Origin: Dipylidium caninum
Lineage: Eukaryota; Platyhelminthes; Cestoda; Cyclophyllidea; Dipylidiidae
NCBI GenBank assembly: GCA_017562135.1
Contig: QEYB01001220.1
Location: 1-34,899 of the forward strand
Direction: 5' to 3'
Length of the DNA stretch: 34,899 nt
Part shown: positions 22,030 to 31,224 of the stretch, piece by piece
Numbering within the stretch: the stretch's first letter is position 1
How the letters are laid out: every line of letters begins with the position of its first letter
Program-made: the position numbers and the translations under genes
The notes under the pieces: model-generated
The model's database searches: none
Seen by the model: only the letters and a program-made list of their open reading frames with translations
Told to the model about the DNA's origin: nothing

Positions 22030-22140
22030 AGCGAAGGCCACTGTAATGAGCGAGCATCAGCAAGGTTACCTTTTGTCAGGTAAGACAGCTTGTTTGCCAT
22101 GTTGGAGTGAGGCGGTCACATGGCAGGCATGGAATTGTAT
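22030..22140 (+). repeat. Diverged copy of the A-gene upstream flank
   Basis: This stretch matches 30760-30860 in the same orientation (CGAAGGCCACTG, then TAAGACAGCTTGTTTGCCAT against TAAGACAGCTTATTTAACAT, then GAGGCGGTCAC). It is therefore the upstream flank belonging to A2, equivalent to that between F and A in the inverted-repeat arms. The F reading frame itself is not recognisable beyond it. Confidence 0.5.
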
Positions 22141-22580
22141 ACTGGTAGAGTCAACACTCAATAGTTGCCTGCGTTTAAACTCCCTGTGCAATGCTTGTGG
22201 TCGAACCACAGAGACGTAAGATGCGCCTTACAAACCGTCAACGGTGATCGTGAAGGCCGTGCAAATGAATTCTGAAGAAATAGCACCAGACAATTAAGCA
22301 ACTTAGAGGTGAGCTCGTACGCATACGTGCAACTCCGAAGGTATAAGTTTCACAGTTGAAATCGAGTGTGCCTTACACACGAGGGCAGCACAATGATACG
22401 TCATGCAGTATCATGCGAATCACGAAACAAATGATTCTAAAACAATGTGCTCCCTCATTAAGTCGACCACGACGACAACGACGAAGAAGAAGAAGAAGAA
22501 GAAAAAGAAAAAAGAAGAAGAAGCCTTGATCATAAAGTAGAAGCGGCGAAAATTGCCACTGCAGCTACTACGCATGAAAT
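22141..22580. other. Spacer with GAA/AAG tract
   Basis: The only feature is a purine-rich GAA/AAG microsatellite at about 22481-22523 just before the A3 fragment. No open frame of note. Confidence 0.5.
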
Positions 22581-23010
22581 GAAAGTGGCATACGTGCCTG
22601 TCTCCTCCGTTTCCTCTTGTTCACCACGACTAAAATATATACCATTTGGGATGGAGACCATAGATAAATGCATATGAGGAGTTGACGCTCCCCCTTTACT
22701 TGTTCTACTTTCTCTTCTTTTTCTTATTAACTCACGGACGGCGGATGAGCGCGGTGGGCAGACATGGCGGCGAAAGTGGTGAACATTGGAGAGAAGAGAA
22801 GAATCAGCTTATGCAGACGTGTGGCACGAATGTGTGGACTGGGCGGTGAGAATCTTTTCCGACCATAAATTGTCACAGAGTGCCAGGTGACCTGCACGTT
22901 GACTGACCTGACCACGTGGAAACAGACAAGAATCAAGCAAGCAAACACAAAATTAGCCTTCTTCCTCCTTTAAGCGGCACGATTCAGCACGGTAGCTGGT
23001 GCACTGGATG
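22581..23010 (+). pseudogene. A3: 3' fragment of family A
   Basis: The homology begins inside exon 2 (GAAAGTGGCATACGTGCC), continues through the following intron (GATGAGCGCGGTGGGCAG) and includes the last exon (ECVDWAVRIFSDHKLS). It extends to sequence homologous with the 3' flank of A5 (AAGCGGCAC...). The signal peptide, the cysteine exon and most of exon 2 are absent. The last-exon frame is kept relative to A1 with synonymous changes, supporting that exon as coding in the ancestor. Confidence 0.6.
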
Positions 23011-24412
23011 CTCTCCGACGTCACGTAACTGTTTGCTCTCCTCCGGGGTGTGGTAAGCGATGATAAAAAACTGCTCTGAGGCGCTTATTCCGAGGCCGCC
23101 TCAGCCTTGTTGCGGGCCGGAGCGAACCATGAGACGCGTCGGCTGCCAAGCTCCGGACGCGCTAGCGCCTGAGTTGTTTGGGCCGAACTGTCGTGGCTAA
23201 AGAGAAACTTGTAACACAAGCCGTTTGACAATTTGTATGACAAATGTGTCAGAGACGTTGAAGCCTCAGGTCAAGTTAATCTCAAACTAACTGCCACTCT
23301 GACTGCAGAAGGTCGATTCTAGCTGAAAACCCTTGCTTCCTGATCCTGGCTACCTTCTAACTCGTCCGCCACTATGTCACAACATCCCTCCTGAGTGTGG
23401 CTGTTGAAGATCCTGTGTGCACTTGAATTAGCTTGGTGAGTTGCCTTTCGTGTCAGCGACTTGCATGCAGGCAAAGTGTTTGACTACGGGTCGGGTAAAG
23501 TGCATTGCCTCGAGCAGGTGTGGCGACGAAGAGGCACCAGTCAAGGGCTGCAGACCTTGTGTTTGTTTAAGGAGGTGTTGGCCGAAGCGGAGCTTCATGA
23601 CACTCGGACTCTTGGCGGTAATCGTCCACTCGGCACTTTCCAGGCCTCCTCCCGATTCTCTCGGAAGTTGTGCCTGTCAATTCTCTACTGAGTAGAGAAA
23701 TGAATTTCCCATGATCTGCACTCGACAGACATGCCTTAACTTTCACATTCACAGGCTACTTGTAACGCAGTGAGTAAACATGGTGGATCGGTGATTATAA
23801 CGGCCGCGTCTTCGCCGTTTTTCGGTCCCTGAGGGAGACTTTGTACTGATATCATATGCTCATACCATGTTCATTCAATCAAATCATGACAAGTGACGAA
23901 GATGACATCTCAAAAGCAACCTCTCAATTCGAGTTGTCGAGTGTCACGCACCAATCTGATTGGGCCTCGGTGTTCACTCTCCTGCTGTTGGATGCGATCA
24001 TTATTACAGTGGGCGAATATCATTTTAAATGCCGAGTTCGTGCAATGGGTCATGTACGATTGATTCGCATCATTCATTTGAAGTGCACCTCTTAAATGGA
24101 TGAGGCCTAAATTGTTGGTGAGTGTTTGGAGCACACGGTCAGGGGAAGGCGCGATATCAGTGAGTAGCGCTGAAACAATCGGTTAAGGCGGCAATGAATG
24201 ATTTAAGTCAAGGCTTAGGAAAGGTATGAAAGTTTGCTGTCCGAGATAGGCCATCAAAGGCCACAGTTTATTCATGTACGCGAGTTTATTTAATGATTAT
24301 TCTATACGTACACGACTTCGGAACAAACGCCAAGCAGCTGTCAAACCGTCAACTATTTACTCCTCACTGAGAAATAACTGACGACTGTCTGACCTGATCT
24401 GAGGATTGGGAA
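23011..24412. other. No supported gene; two overlapping frames at 23441-23695
   Basis: Two overlapping plus-strand frames (84 and 76 codons) near 23441-23695 look protein-like. One contains KVFDYGSGKVHCLEQVW and the other is Cys-rich, but I cannot choose between them and see no splice pair or paralogue. The rest holds nothing recognised. Confidence 0.3.
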
Positions 24413-25120
24413 ATGGAATGTGGCCTTGCAGCAAGTGTGATAATATGGCAAATGGAGAATGAGACAACCGATTTTCTCAAAGGTTACCAAATGAACTGTG
24501 TGATTTTCCATCAATCACCATTGTCATCCTACCCATTTGCAAAAACATTTGTCATACCGCCTTCCAACCCGCCGTCAGCATCACAACCAATCTTCACGAC
24601 AGAACAAAGCATTGGTCCGAGTGGGAGAGCACTTATGTCTTTGCCTCTCTTCGCCTTTCATCACCCTTGCTTTGGCCGGCGACGTGTGAAATGGCCACAG
24701 TTGCCCTTTGATGCCTCACGTCTACTCCGACCTGACACCCTTCGATGCTACTACACTTCAGCCTTCTCTTACTGGTTTGGAGAGATATTTTCGACCTACA
24801 AGTGCATGACTTCTCCTTCTGTCCCAATTTTAGAAGAGATGTATGACGAGCGAGTTGAAACTCATCGGTTGCCACAAAGGGCGTTATGGTCCCGGTCTGT
24901 GAGCCGACTCAACCGACCAGGCCACGAGAGTTGCTGTCTCCGTGACCAGTTTGTCTCGCGCGAAACACCACCTCACGTATCCAGTCACCACGGCTGTCAA
25001 CATTGGCGCTTGCAGCGAAAGTGCCACCTGCGGTGCTTCGCGGTAGGTGCGGGCTCCTCTCGAGGGATGTGCAGTTGGTTACTTCATGTCACACGTCGTT
25101 TTGATGGATCACACGCTTGA
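24413..25120 (+). CDS. Longest open frame in window (235 codons), unknown product
   Basis: The frame starts at an ATG after AT-rich sequence and ends just before the GT-rich tract of R1 copy 3. It encodes a Ser/Pro- and Cys/His-bearing product, with FAFHHPCFGRRRVKWPQL near residues 81-98 and CHLRCFAVGAGSSRG near the end. I see no signal peptide, membrane span or known domain. By rough count a frame this long is unlikely by chance, but with no paralogue its coding status is unproven. Confidence 0.3.
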   Translation: MECGLAASVIIWQMENETTDFLKGYQMNCVIFHQSPLSSYPFAKTFVIPPSNPPSASQPIFTTEQSIGPSGRALMSLPLFAFHHPCFGRRRVKWPQLPFDASRLLRPDTLRCYYTSAFSYWFGEIFSTYKCMTSPSVPILEEMYDERVETHRLPQRALWSRSVSRLNRPGHESCCLRDQFVSRETPPHVSSHHGCQHWRLQRKCHLRCFAVGAGSSRGMCSWLLHVTRRFDGSHA

Positions 25121-25189
25121 ACCAGACGGACGGGCGTGGGTTGGCCCTTCTGCCAGAACAGTATTCAGCACGGAATTTCGATTTCGAAG

Positions 25190-25410
25190 GTGTGCCTTTC
25201 TGTATGTACGTATTTGTTTGAGTGCGTGCACACGCGTGTGCGTCTGTGCATTCGTATGACATTGAATGCGTGTGTCTGTGCTTGTGTGTGCTTTGAGTGC
25301 GTATGTCTATGAATACGTGTGTCCGTGAGTGCGTTTGTCGGTGTGCCTTTGTCTGCGTGCGTGTTTCTGTGCCCATGTGCCTGTGCGTGCGTGCGTGCGT
25401 TGCGTGCTTG
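25190..25410 (+). repeat. GT-rich degenerate minisatellite
   Basis: Imperfect repeats of GTGYGTNTSTGTG-like units fill about 200 bases, ending in a purer GTGC run (CGTGCGTGCGTGCG). It overlaps the start of R1 copy 3 and corresponds to a much shorter GT-rich stretch in copies 1 and 2, so it expanded in this copy. Confidence 0.75.
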
Positions 25411-25974
25411 TGGTTAGCGCAGACACAGTGACTAGCTAAGTTTTCTGCTTTACTTAATGTTGTGATTGTAGGAAATGAAGGGTCAAGTAAACCAGTTTAT
25501 TTGCTGTCCGATCAAGTCGACCCCGCTTGGGCTTTCTAGTCCTCACTCGACCTCTTAATTCCACTTTACGCCCTCATTTCACCCATGCCATTCGATTCTT
25601 ATTTATATCATGCGTTGATATCATAATCAATCAACATATCCTCTCTAGTCATTGCAGCAGGAGCTTCATAGGCCTTCTCATTCTTGAATGCTTTCCTCTT
25701 TGACTAAATCCTAGTGTCTCAACTCACCAATAGGAGAGGGAAATAAGCCACATTCAGCGCCGATAGACGCATTCCGTGCAAGTGAAGCTGAAAAGGTGTG
25801 TGACCTGGTCATTTGTAGGCATGCGACTCGGCTCGTACAGTTCCGTCTAAGTGGCTATCGCACCACGACAACGTGAAGTCGATCAAATCGTCTGTGGATT
25901 TTGCTGCGTTTGAACTTCACTGCATCACCGAGTCCTGTGCATTCGGGTAGCTGAAATGTCCTGCAAAAGCGATG
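25365..25974 (+). repeat. R1 copy 3 (5'-truncated)
   Basis: Matches the right-hand third of R1 copy 1 (about 11470-12091) and, up to CTCACCAAT, is almost identical to copy 2 (28610-28986). It ends near TCCTGCAAAAGCGATG. Copies 2 and 3 share the GTAGGAAATGAAGGGTC stretch that differs in copy 1, so they are the closer pair. Confidence 0.8.
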
Positions 25975-26094
25975 TCCACATTGACAAGTGTTCATCATTG
26001 ACATGCCTGAAACGTTGACTGGCCATTCAATCGGAAAACCTTCTTCTTCATATCTCGTGCCTGCGATCATCAGTGCCTCTCCACTTATTGCCAC

Positions 26095-26187
26095 TTCTCG
26101 TCCCTCCAGTCGCTCAGACTCCAACAGCGCCTCGGTGAGACGACTGGCGTGTGAGTGCATTAACGCGCTGTCAACCATGAGACGCAC
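26095..26187 (-). CDS. Candidate 93-nt exon resembling the M41/FtsH protease C-terminal helix
   Basis: A minus-strand exon of exactly 31 codons follows GAGTTCTGACAG and ends before GTGGCA, a weak donor. It encodes VRLMVDSALMHSHASRLTEA followed by LLESERLEGRE. The spacing of (E)VR--VD-A and L-EALLE-E-L-G-E matches the helical segment near the C-terminus of FtsH/AFG3-type proteases, but about nine residues between the two halves are missing. No neighbouring exon shows the catalytic HEAGH motif or AAA domain, so this may be coincidence or a relic. Confidence 0.25.
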
Positions 26188-26199
26188 CTGTCAGAACTC

Positions 26200-26878
26200 A
26201 TTCCACATGACACTGTGCGGTCACTGCCCGCAGGCAAAGCCATACAAAACGACTAATGCATGAACGGTTTTTTGTTGGGTGGGGATGAAACACCCATGAC
26301 GACTGATCAGAGCAAGTGAAAAGCGGGAAGGAATGCATTTAACTTGACAGAGAGTGAATTTATCCTTGGCGAAGCTGTGTTTCCTCGGCGACACGACGAG
26401 CTCTCTGCATGTGGCCAGGTAAACGAGGGTGATGGCGAGGGTCTGCACAACCAACTGTCTACCCGGCCATGTGGGTCAATTCATCGGCTTTGGTGAGAGA
26501 GTTGCATAAATGCATCACAAACCTCGCCGACAGCGGAGTGCCTGGTAGAGCTGATGCTCATGCATAACAGCGAGTGTGGGCAGTGTCACTCCCGTGTGGC
26601 AAGTTGCAATCAAGTATCTTCACGTCTTGGTCTTTCCTCTTAATCAAGCTGCTTTGCACTACCACACGACTGCCGAAGGCTTTCACTGTCGTGCATCTTC
26701 CTTCACCTTTCTCACGTAAACCAAGTATATGATAATGCTGACGATGATGGCATTTCCTACCGCCTTTGGCCCCTAAATGAAGCCTAGCCGTCGCCATGTC
26801 TCTATCCAAAAGGAACTCGCCACCGCTGAGTGTAGACAGTTCGCTTCACCTCCTCCGGTTGCTCTACACTGCCACACT
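26200..26878. other. Unassigned minus-strand open frames
   Basis: Minus-strand frames at 26221-26454 and 26558-26809 are 77 and 83 codons long, without recognised motifs. They could be exons of the same gene as 26095-26187, but I see no support. Confidence 0.3.
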
Positions 26879-27262
26879 AACAGGGGCCAATGGACGACAT
26901 GGCTTCTTCTTCCACCGAGTGTCGCTTGCAGCGCCTCCTTGTTGGGATTTGATAAGAACGCCTTGACGGCGCCTTAAATAGGCGCTCGAGAGTGCGGAGA
27001 GCGCAGCTCACTAGTCAGCGGTGAGTGGATGTCAGTTGATGAGTTTTATTCACGTAGATGTCTCCTCGATTGAAAACCGCTCACTGCTCAGTACACGAGA
27101 GGCAATCAGCCTGGCTCACATGCCATTTGCACCCTCTACGTCTACTGACTCCTCAAGTGACGCGAACTCCACTGCTCTTTCTGCTTGCAACTGTCTCCTT
27201 AGCCCGCCGCCATCTTCACTCGTGGGTGATGATGAGGCTTTGTCCAGTCCACCGTCGCACAG
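26879..27262 (+). CDS. R2 copy 2: gene 5' end with first coding exon
   Basis: A TTAAATAGGCGC TATA-like element at about 26973 is followed after some 65 bases by ATG at 27039. The first exon (27039-27262) starts MSFIHVDVSSIENRSLLSTR, continues through a Ser-rich stretch (STSTDSSSDANST, LLSPPPSSLVGDDEALSS) and ends at a consensus donor, CACAG/GTAATC. Positions 26879-27190 are the direct repeat of 15967-16281. The product is an apparently disordered N-terminus of unknown function. The next exon is not identified; R1 copy 2 begins about 110 bases into the presumed intron. Confidence 0.5.
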
Positions 27263-27347
27263 GTAATCCCAACTCAATTCACCTTGGCCAAAAGGGTGAG
27301 TCGAAAAGAGATAAAATGAGAACAGAGAAGGGGAGAGGAGACACTCT

Positions 27348-27371
27348 GTATCCGACGCTGCGGTCGGATAC
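27348..27371 (+). other. Perfect 9-bp hairpin at the R1 border
   Basis: GTATCCGAC, a 6-base loop GCTGCG, and GTCGGATAC form a perfect inverted repeat whose last base is the first base of R1 copy 2. The left flank of R1 copy 1 lacks it, so it belongs to the host sequence or marks the junction event. Confidence 0.6.
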
Positions 27372-28986
27372 ACCGAATAAAAGGAATATAAAGAGGCGAC
27401 CTAACTTGTTAGAGGACATGTGAGGAACTATAATCGAGTGCCGTGACCAGCATCCTACTCTGACCCGTCACCTCCGCCGAAGAGATACGAGTGCTTTCAT
27501 ATCCCCAAAGGTTAGCCTTCACCGCTGCCGTTCTTTTCTCTTATTATTACTCCCAAATTGGTGAGGCTTCCTCTGATAATATCGACCTTGAGGGCGGGAG
27601 AAGAATGTGTCTAAAGTCATTTGAATGGGTTGAACGACTGACGAACGCCTAAGGAGCCCGCGTCCGAGTATCGAGCAAGTATGCCTCACTTGTCAACGCC
27701 AGAAGCGTCGGGTAGCGAAGGTTGTGTTAGAGATTAATTCAGACTTATTAGAATTAAATTTAAACTGCTCGCATGACCACAGTAAAACCTGCATTAACGA
27801 CGGGATATTCAGTCCAGGAAAAGCAGAGCAACCGTGCCCAAATGGGGACGTTGGAGGCAATTTTTAGTCTTCTCAGTCCACGGTTCTCAGACGCGGTTCA
27901 CTGTTTACTTGCCTGCTGTTCACAGTTTCCTCTTTAATGACATCCGAATCCTCTTCCCAAGTGAGACGCTCTGAATGGAGGAGGGTAGGGAGGAAGGCTT
28001 GGAATGTCACACAAAACATGTCCGTGTCGAGGTGCTTTGACAACAGCAGGTTCAGTAACGTTGGTCTTCTCACTCTGTCTGGACCACACGGTTCTCTGTT
28101 TCCTTGCCTGCTGTTCTTACTTTCCTATTTGAGAACTCAGTAGCCTCTTCCAAGTACGGGCGGTGCAAATCGAAGAGCGTATGGACGAAGCTTGGTGTGT
28201 CACCCAAAAACGTACAGATCCTGTTAGGAGGCACGCCAGTCTGTCCGATTGTATTAAAGCGGGAGAGAATCGCTTCATTCAAAAGTCGCCATGACATGGT
28301 CACTTGAGGGCGCCTTTAGCTGAGCCCGAAGCTACCTCCTGCTTTGGGTCTCTTCACCAACTCCTCGCAGGAGGCCGCTCCCCTTCCAATGGGCGACTAA
28401 GGCGAACAGAATTCATTCCTCGCTGCCGAGGTGCCTCATTAAGACTAAGACGAGGTCTTCTTAATTTTCCCCACGGCGCCACCAGTAGTAATGAATTAGT
28501 GCGGTGGGGAAAGCTGCGCGGCCGCCTTAAATTCACTCGGTGCACAGATGGCGGATGAGGCTGGTCGCCCGACGGGCCTATCTCCCATCTCCTGGCCTGT
28601 CTGTGTGCGTGATTCTGTGCCCATGTGCCTGTGCGTGCGTGCGTGTGTGTGGTTAGCGCAGCCACATGATAGCTAATTCTACGTGACTCTAAGTTTTCTG
28701 CTTTACATTAAATGTTGTGATTGTAGGAAATGAAGGGTCAAGTAAACCAGTTTATTTGCTGTCCGATCAAGTCGACCCCGCTTGGGCTTTCTAGTCCTCA
28801 CTCGACCTCTTAATTCCACTTTACGCCCTCATTTCACCCATGCCATTCGATTCTTATTTATATCATCGCGTTGATATCATAATCAATCAACATATCCTCT
28901 CTAGTCATTGCAGCAGGAGCTTCATAGGCCTTCTCATTCTTGAATGCTTTCCTCTTTGACTAAATCCTAGTGTCTCAACTCACCAA
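27371..28986 (+). repeat. R1 copy 2 (3'-truncated)
   Basis: Collinear with copy 1 from CACCGAATAAAA to about position 11830 of the window. It stops at CTCAACTCACCAAT, where the other copies continue into CACCAAATAGG/CACCAATAGG. The base after the break belongs to the A6 promoter-like segment. Most differences from copy 1 are one-base indels. Confidence 0.8.
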
Positions 28987-29100
28987 TGGGTGCTGCTGCA
29001 TTCTGGTGCGGATATTTATGCACACGAGTGCGTCCATTAGTGAAGACTGCACATGACAAGAAAAGGGCCCTGGCATGGTGAACAGAAAGGCAATGCACAC
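28987..29100 (-). promoter_or_regulatory. A6: orphan promoter/leader of a family A gene
   Basis: Read on the minus strand this matches the upstream region of A1 (17515-17615) and A2 (21776-21890): CTTCACTAATGGACGCACTC, the TATA-like GCATAAATATCCGC, then GCAGCAGCACCC. The gene body that should follow is replaced by R1 copy 2. B1 lies immediately on the other side in the divergent direction. Confidence 0.5.
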
Positions 29101-29120
29101 TTAGTCGCGAGTTCTGCCGT

Positions 29121-29525
29121 GTGCAGACGACAGCGGCAACCGACGGGCAATTCGACTGCTCCGTCAACTGTCGCGATCTCCATTTGACTATCGCATCGGG
29201 TAGGCGCGTGGAGCTCATCCACTCCACGTCTCATTTGAACGCACAATCGCGTGCCTCACGCTCCCCTCCCTGTTTCCCCCTCTCAACTAGGACAACCTTA
29301 GTGCTCTCCAAGGCCTATTCCATCTTCGATTTCGACAGCATGCTCACCGTGCAACTGAGGCACAACGACGTAATTGGCATCTCCCGCGTCACCTTCATTC
29401 ACAGCGAAGTGACCACCAAACACCGTTTGGTGATGTATGACGAAGATCAACTGCGCAGCCTCCTCCTCTTCGGTCTGCGTGCCACAATTCTCCGAATCAA
29501 CTGTTCAATAAATTTTCAAACGTGA
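29121..29525 (+). CDS. B1: family B exons, distant relatives of family A
   Basis: The first part encodes GQFDCSVNCRDLHLT, comparable to the FQCSVAGKNLSFT end of the A cysteine exon. An intron-like stretch follows (GTAGGCG... to a C/T tract ending CAACTAG at 29290). Exon 2 (29291-29502) encodes LSKAYSIFDFDSMLTVQLRH, NDVIGISRVTFIHSEVTTKH and YDEDQLRSLLLFGLRATILR. It is homologous to A exon 2 and shares the donor position (ATCAACT/GTTCAA). Exon phases do not join perfectly with the obvious donor and the upstream frame has a stop, so the gene may be partial. An AATAAA occurs at 29505-29511. Confidence 0.5.
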   Translation: MQTTAATDGQFDCSVNCRDLHLTIASGRRVELIHSTSHLNAQSRASRSPPCFPLSTRTTLVLSKAYSIFDFDSMLTVQLRHNDVIGISRVTFIHSEVTTKHRLVMYDEDQLRSLLLFGLRATILRINCSINFQT

Positions 29526-29744
29526 GGCAATTGAATAACTTCAGGCGTTGGTTCATTGGGTGAATCGTCCATCCACATCGACTGACAAACTGGCACGAAA
29601 TGCGTCCATGACATGGAAGGCACAAAGAGAAGTCTCAAGAAACCACTTCAGCGCCCTCGTAAACACCCCAAGTGCCTTCGTGGCATCGCTCGAGCTCAAC
29701 CTGACTTTTGCCTGCCTGTTTCTCCTTGGTCACGTGGATTAACC

Positions 29745-30633
29745 TGCAGGCCACTTGCCTCTCCGTGATAATTTGTCGCCAGAACGGAACCTCAACACCC
29801 ATTCCACACACTCCCGCCTCACCTCATGCAAAGCCGAGTCTACTCTCCTCTCCTCTCCCCTCCTTCCCTCCTCGCCTCCTCGCCTCCCCCCACCCCACAT
29901 ACTCCACCACCCTCGCCACTACGTCTGTCCACTGCGCTCATCACCGTCTGCTAGTTAGGAACACAGGAGAGGCAGTAGAAGAACAAGGAAAGGAGGAGCG
30001 TACACACGCCACACGCGTTTTGTCTATGGCCTTCATCCAAAAATGTATATATTTTTGCCGTGATAACAGGCGAAAAGGGAGAAGGTAGGCACTTATGCCA
30101 CTCTCCACCACTGCACACAATTAATCGCTGTCCCGAAGAATCGTCACGTGTTTGGACTTCACCTCGGCGTGAAACTGCTTCACACGGTTGATGCGGAGGA
30201 CGTCGTTGTGCTGCACCTTCGCGCCGAAGGATGCTGAGAGTGGCGATAACGAAGGCGTTCTTTCTCCGTGTGCCTTCCCTTAACTCTTGCGGGGATGCAG
30301 AAGAAGGCTCTGGTATAGAGGCGACACGATGCGAAGCGAAGCAGGGCGAGGCATGCAAGTGGGGAGGGTAGAGTAACCTACTGAGGGGGACCCGAAACGG
30401 AGTAACTGCGTGTGAAGCTCAAATTTTTTCCGGCGACGGAGCATTGGAATTCCATTTCTGACGGCGACACCTCATGACAATCGGAAGTCCACGAGACGAT
30501 GGTATCGTCGCCTCGCCACACTTCGTTGAAGTAAGGCCAAATGATGGACAACGCCTTATAGCCAATTTGGACGAGGTGGGCGATGCTCTCGGTGATCGCC
30601 ACGATGTCGTAGGTGCGAAACGGACAGCGGCCG
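29745..30633 (-). pseudogene. A4: copy of family A without a signal-peptide exon
   Basis: The minus-strand cysteine exon (30382-30633, after CTTTCTTTCCAG) is fully open: GRCPFRTYDIVAITESIAHL, WPYFNEVWRGDDTIVSWTSD, CHEVSPSEMEFQC and SFTRSYSVSGPP, then CTCA/GTAGGT. It gives the best view of the intact exon, with three cysteines. Exon 2 (30068-30285) has a one-base gain (GAGAAAGAACGCC) and a nearby one-base loss, which shift the frame over part of its length. The last exon is intact (HEVRRECVEWVLRF, KWPAG). The promoter-like segment and signal-peptide exon are deleted, so it probably cannot make the secreted product. Confidence 0.6.
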
Positions 30634-30866
30634 CTGGAAAGAAAGTGATTTAGACGGAGGGGTATGTGGTGGGTGGTGGCTGGCGGGGCGCGGGGGCGGG
30701 TGGCGATTGCCAGAAAGGGAGAAAGGGACTTTTACTGTAACTTCATCGGCTGGATGAATCGAAGGCCACTGCAAAGCGCGCGTCAACAGAGTCAACTGTG
30801 TTGTCTTTTAAGACAGCTTATTTAACATGATGGAGGGAGGCGGTCACCTGACTAGCATGCTTCGTG

Positions 30867-31056
30867 TGCTGGACGCACGCTGTGGTAGGAATCCATTCTC
30901 TTGCTTCTACTCGCCCCTCTGCCGATGACATCATGCAGAAGTGCTTGGAGGTGGAGGAGGAGCAGGTTGACGCCGTCGTGTGTCCTCCCTTTGCCTCTCA
31001 AGACTGCGGCGAATAAGGCTTTGAAGGCAGACGATGATGTCGAAACTGCATGGTAG
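30867..31056 (+). CDS. F4: copy of the F exon, frame-shifted near its end
   Basis: The frame reads CWTHAVVGIHSLASTRPSAD and DIMQKCLEVEEEQVDAVVCP, then shifts by one base relative to F2 within CCCTCCCTTTGCC and stops early. The rest of the homology, including the equivalent final TAG, continues out of frame. It lies head-to-head with A4, as F2 does with A1. Confidence 0.45.
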
Positions 31057-31224
31057 CGTCTCTGCTCTTTCCTTTGTTCAAGTCAGTGGTGCAGACGAGC
31101 CTCTATGCCAGTAATAACTGTGGATCTCCGTCGAAATTTGTACTGACCCTCAACAGCCCCCGTTAATCTGCCGACAATGCTGACATTGACGGTGTTTGTG
31201 TTTGCAAAAACGGCTAAAGATACG

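Larger units (their letters stand above)
29519..31162 (-). repeat. Right arm of large inverted repeat
   Basis: Reverse complement of 16898-18908. The inner border abuts the end of B exon 2, after TTTTCAAACG. The outer border lies near CTCAACAGCCC. It carries A4 (minus) and F4 (plus) and lacks the 383-base segment 17333-17715 of the left arm. Confidence 0.85.

Noticed and set aside
22441..22523. GAA/AAG repeat considered as a CRISPR-like or tandem array
   Set aside because: Simple microsatellite without spacers.
25089..25376. His/Thr-rich minus-strand open frame
   Set aside because: It is a translation of the GT-rich minisatellite.
15967..27190. R2 pair considered as LTRs of a retrotransposon
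   Set aside because: The copies contain a coding exon start, lack TG...CA ends, and nothing between them resembles gag or pol.
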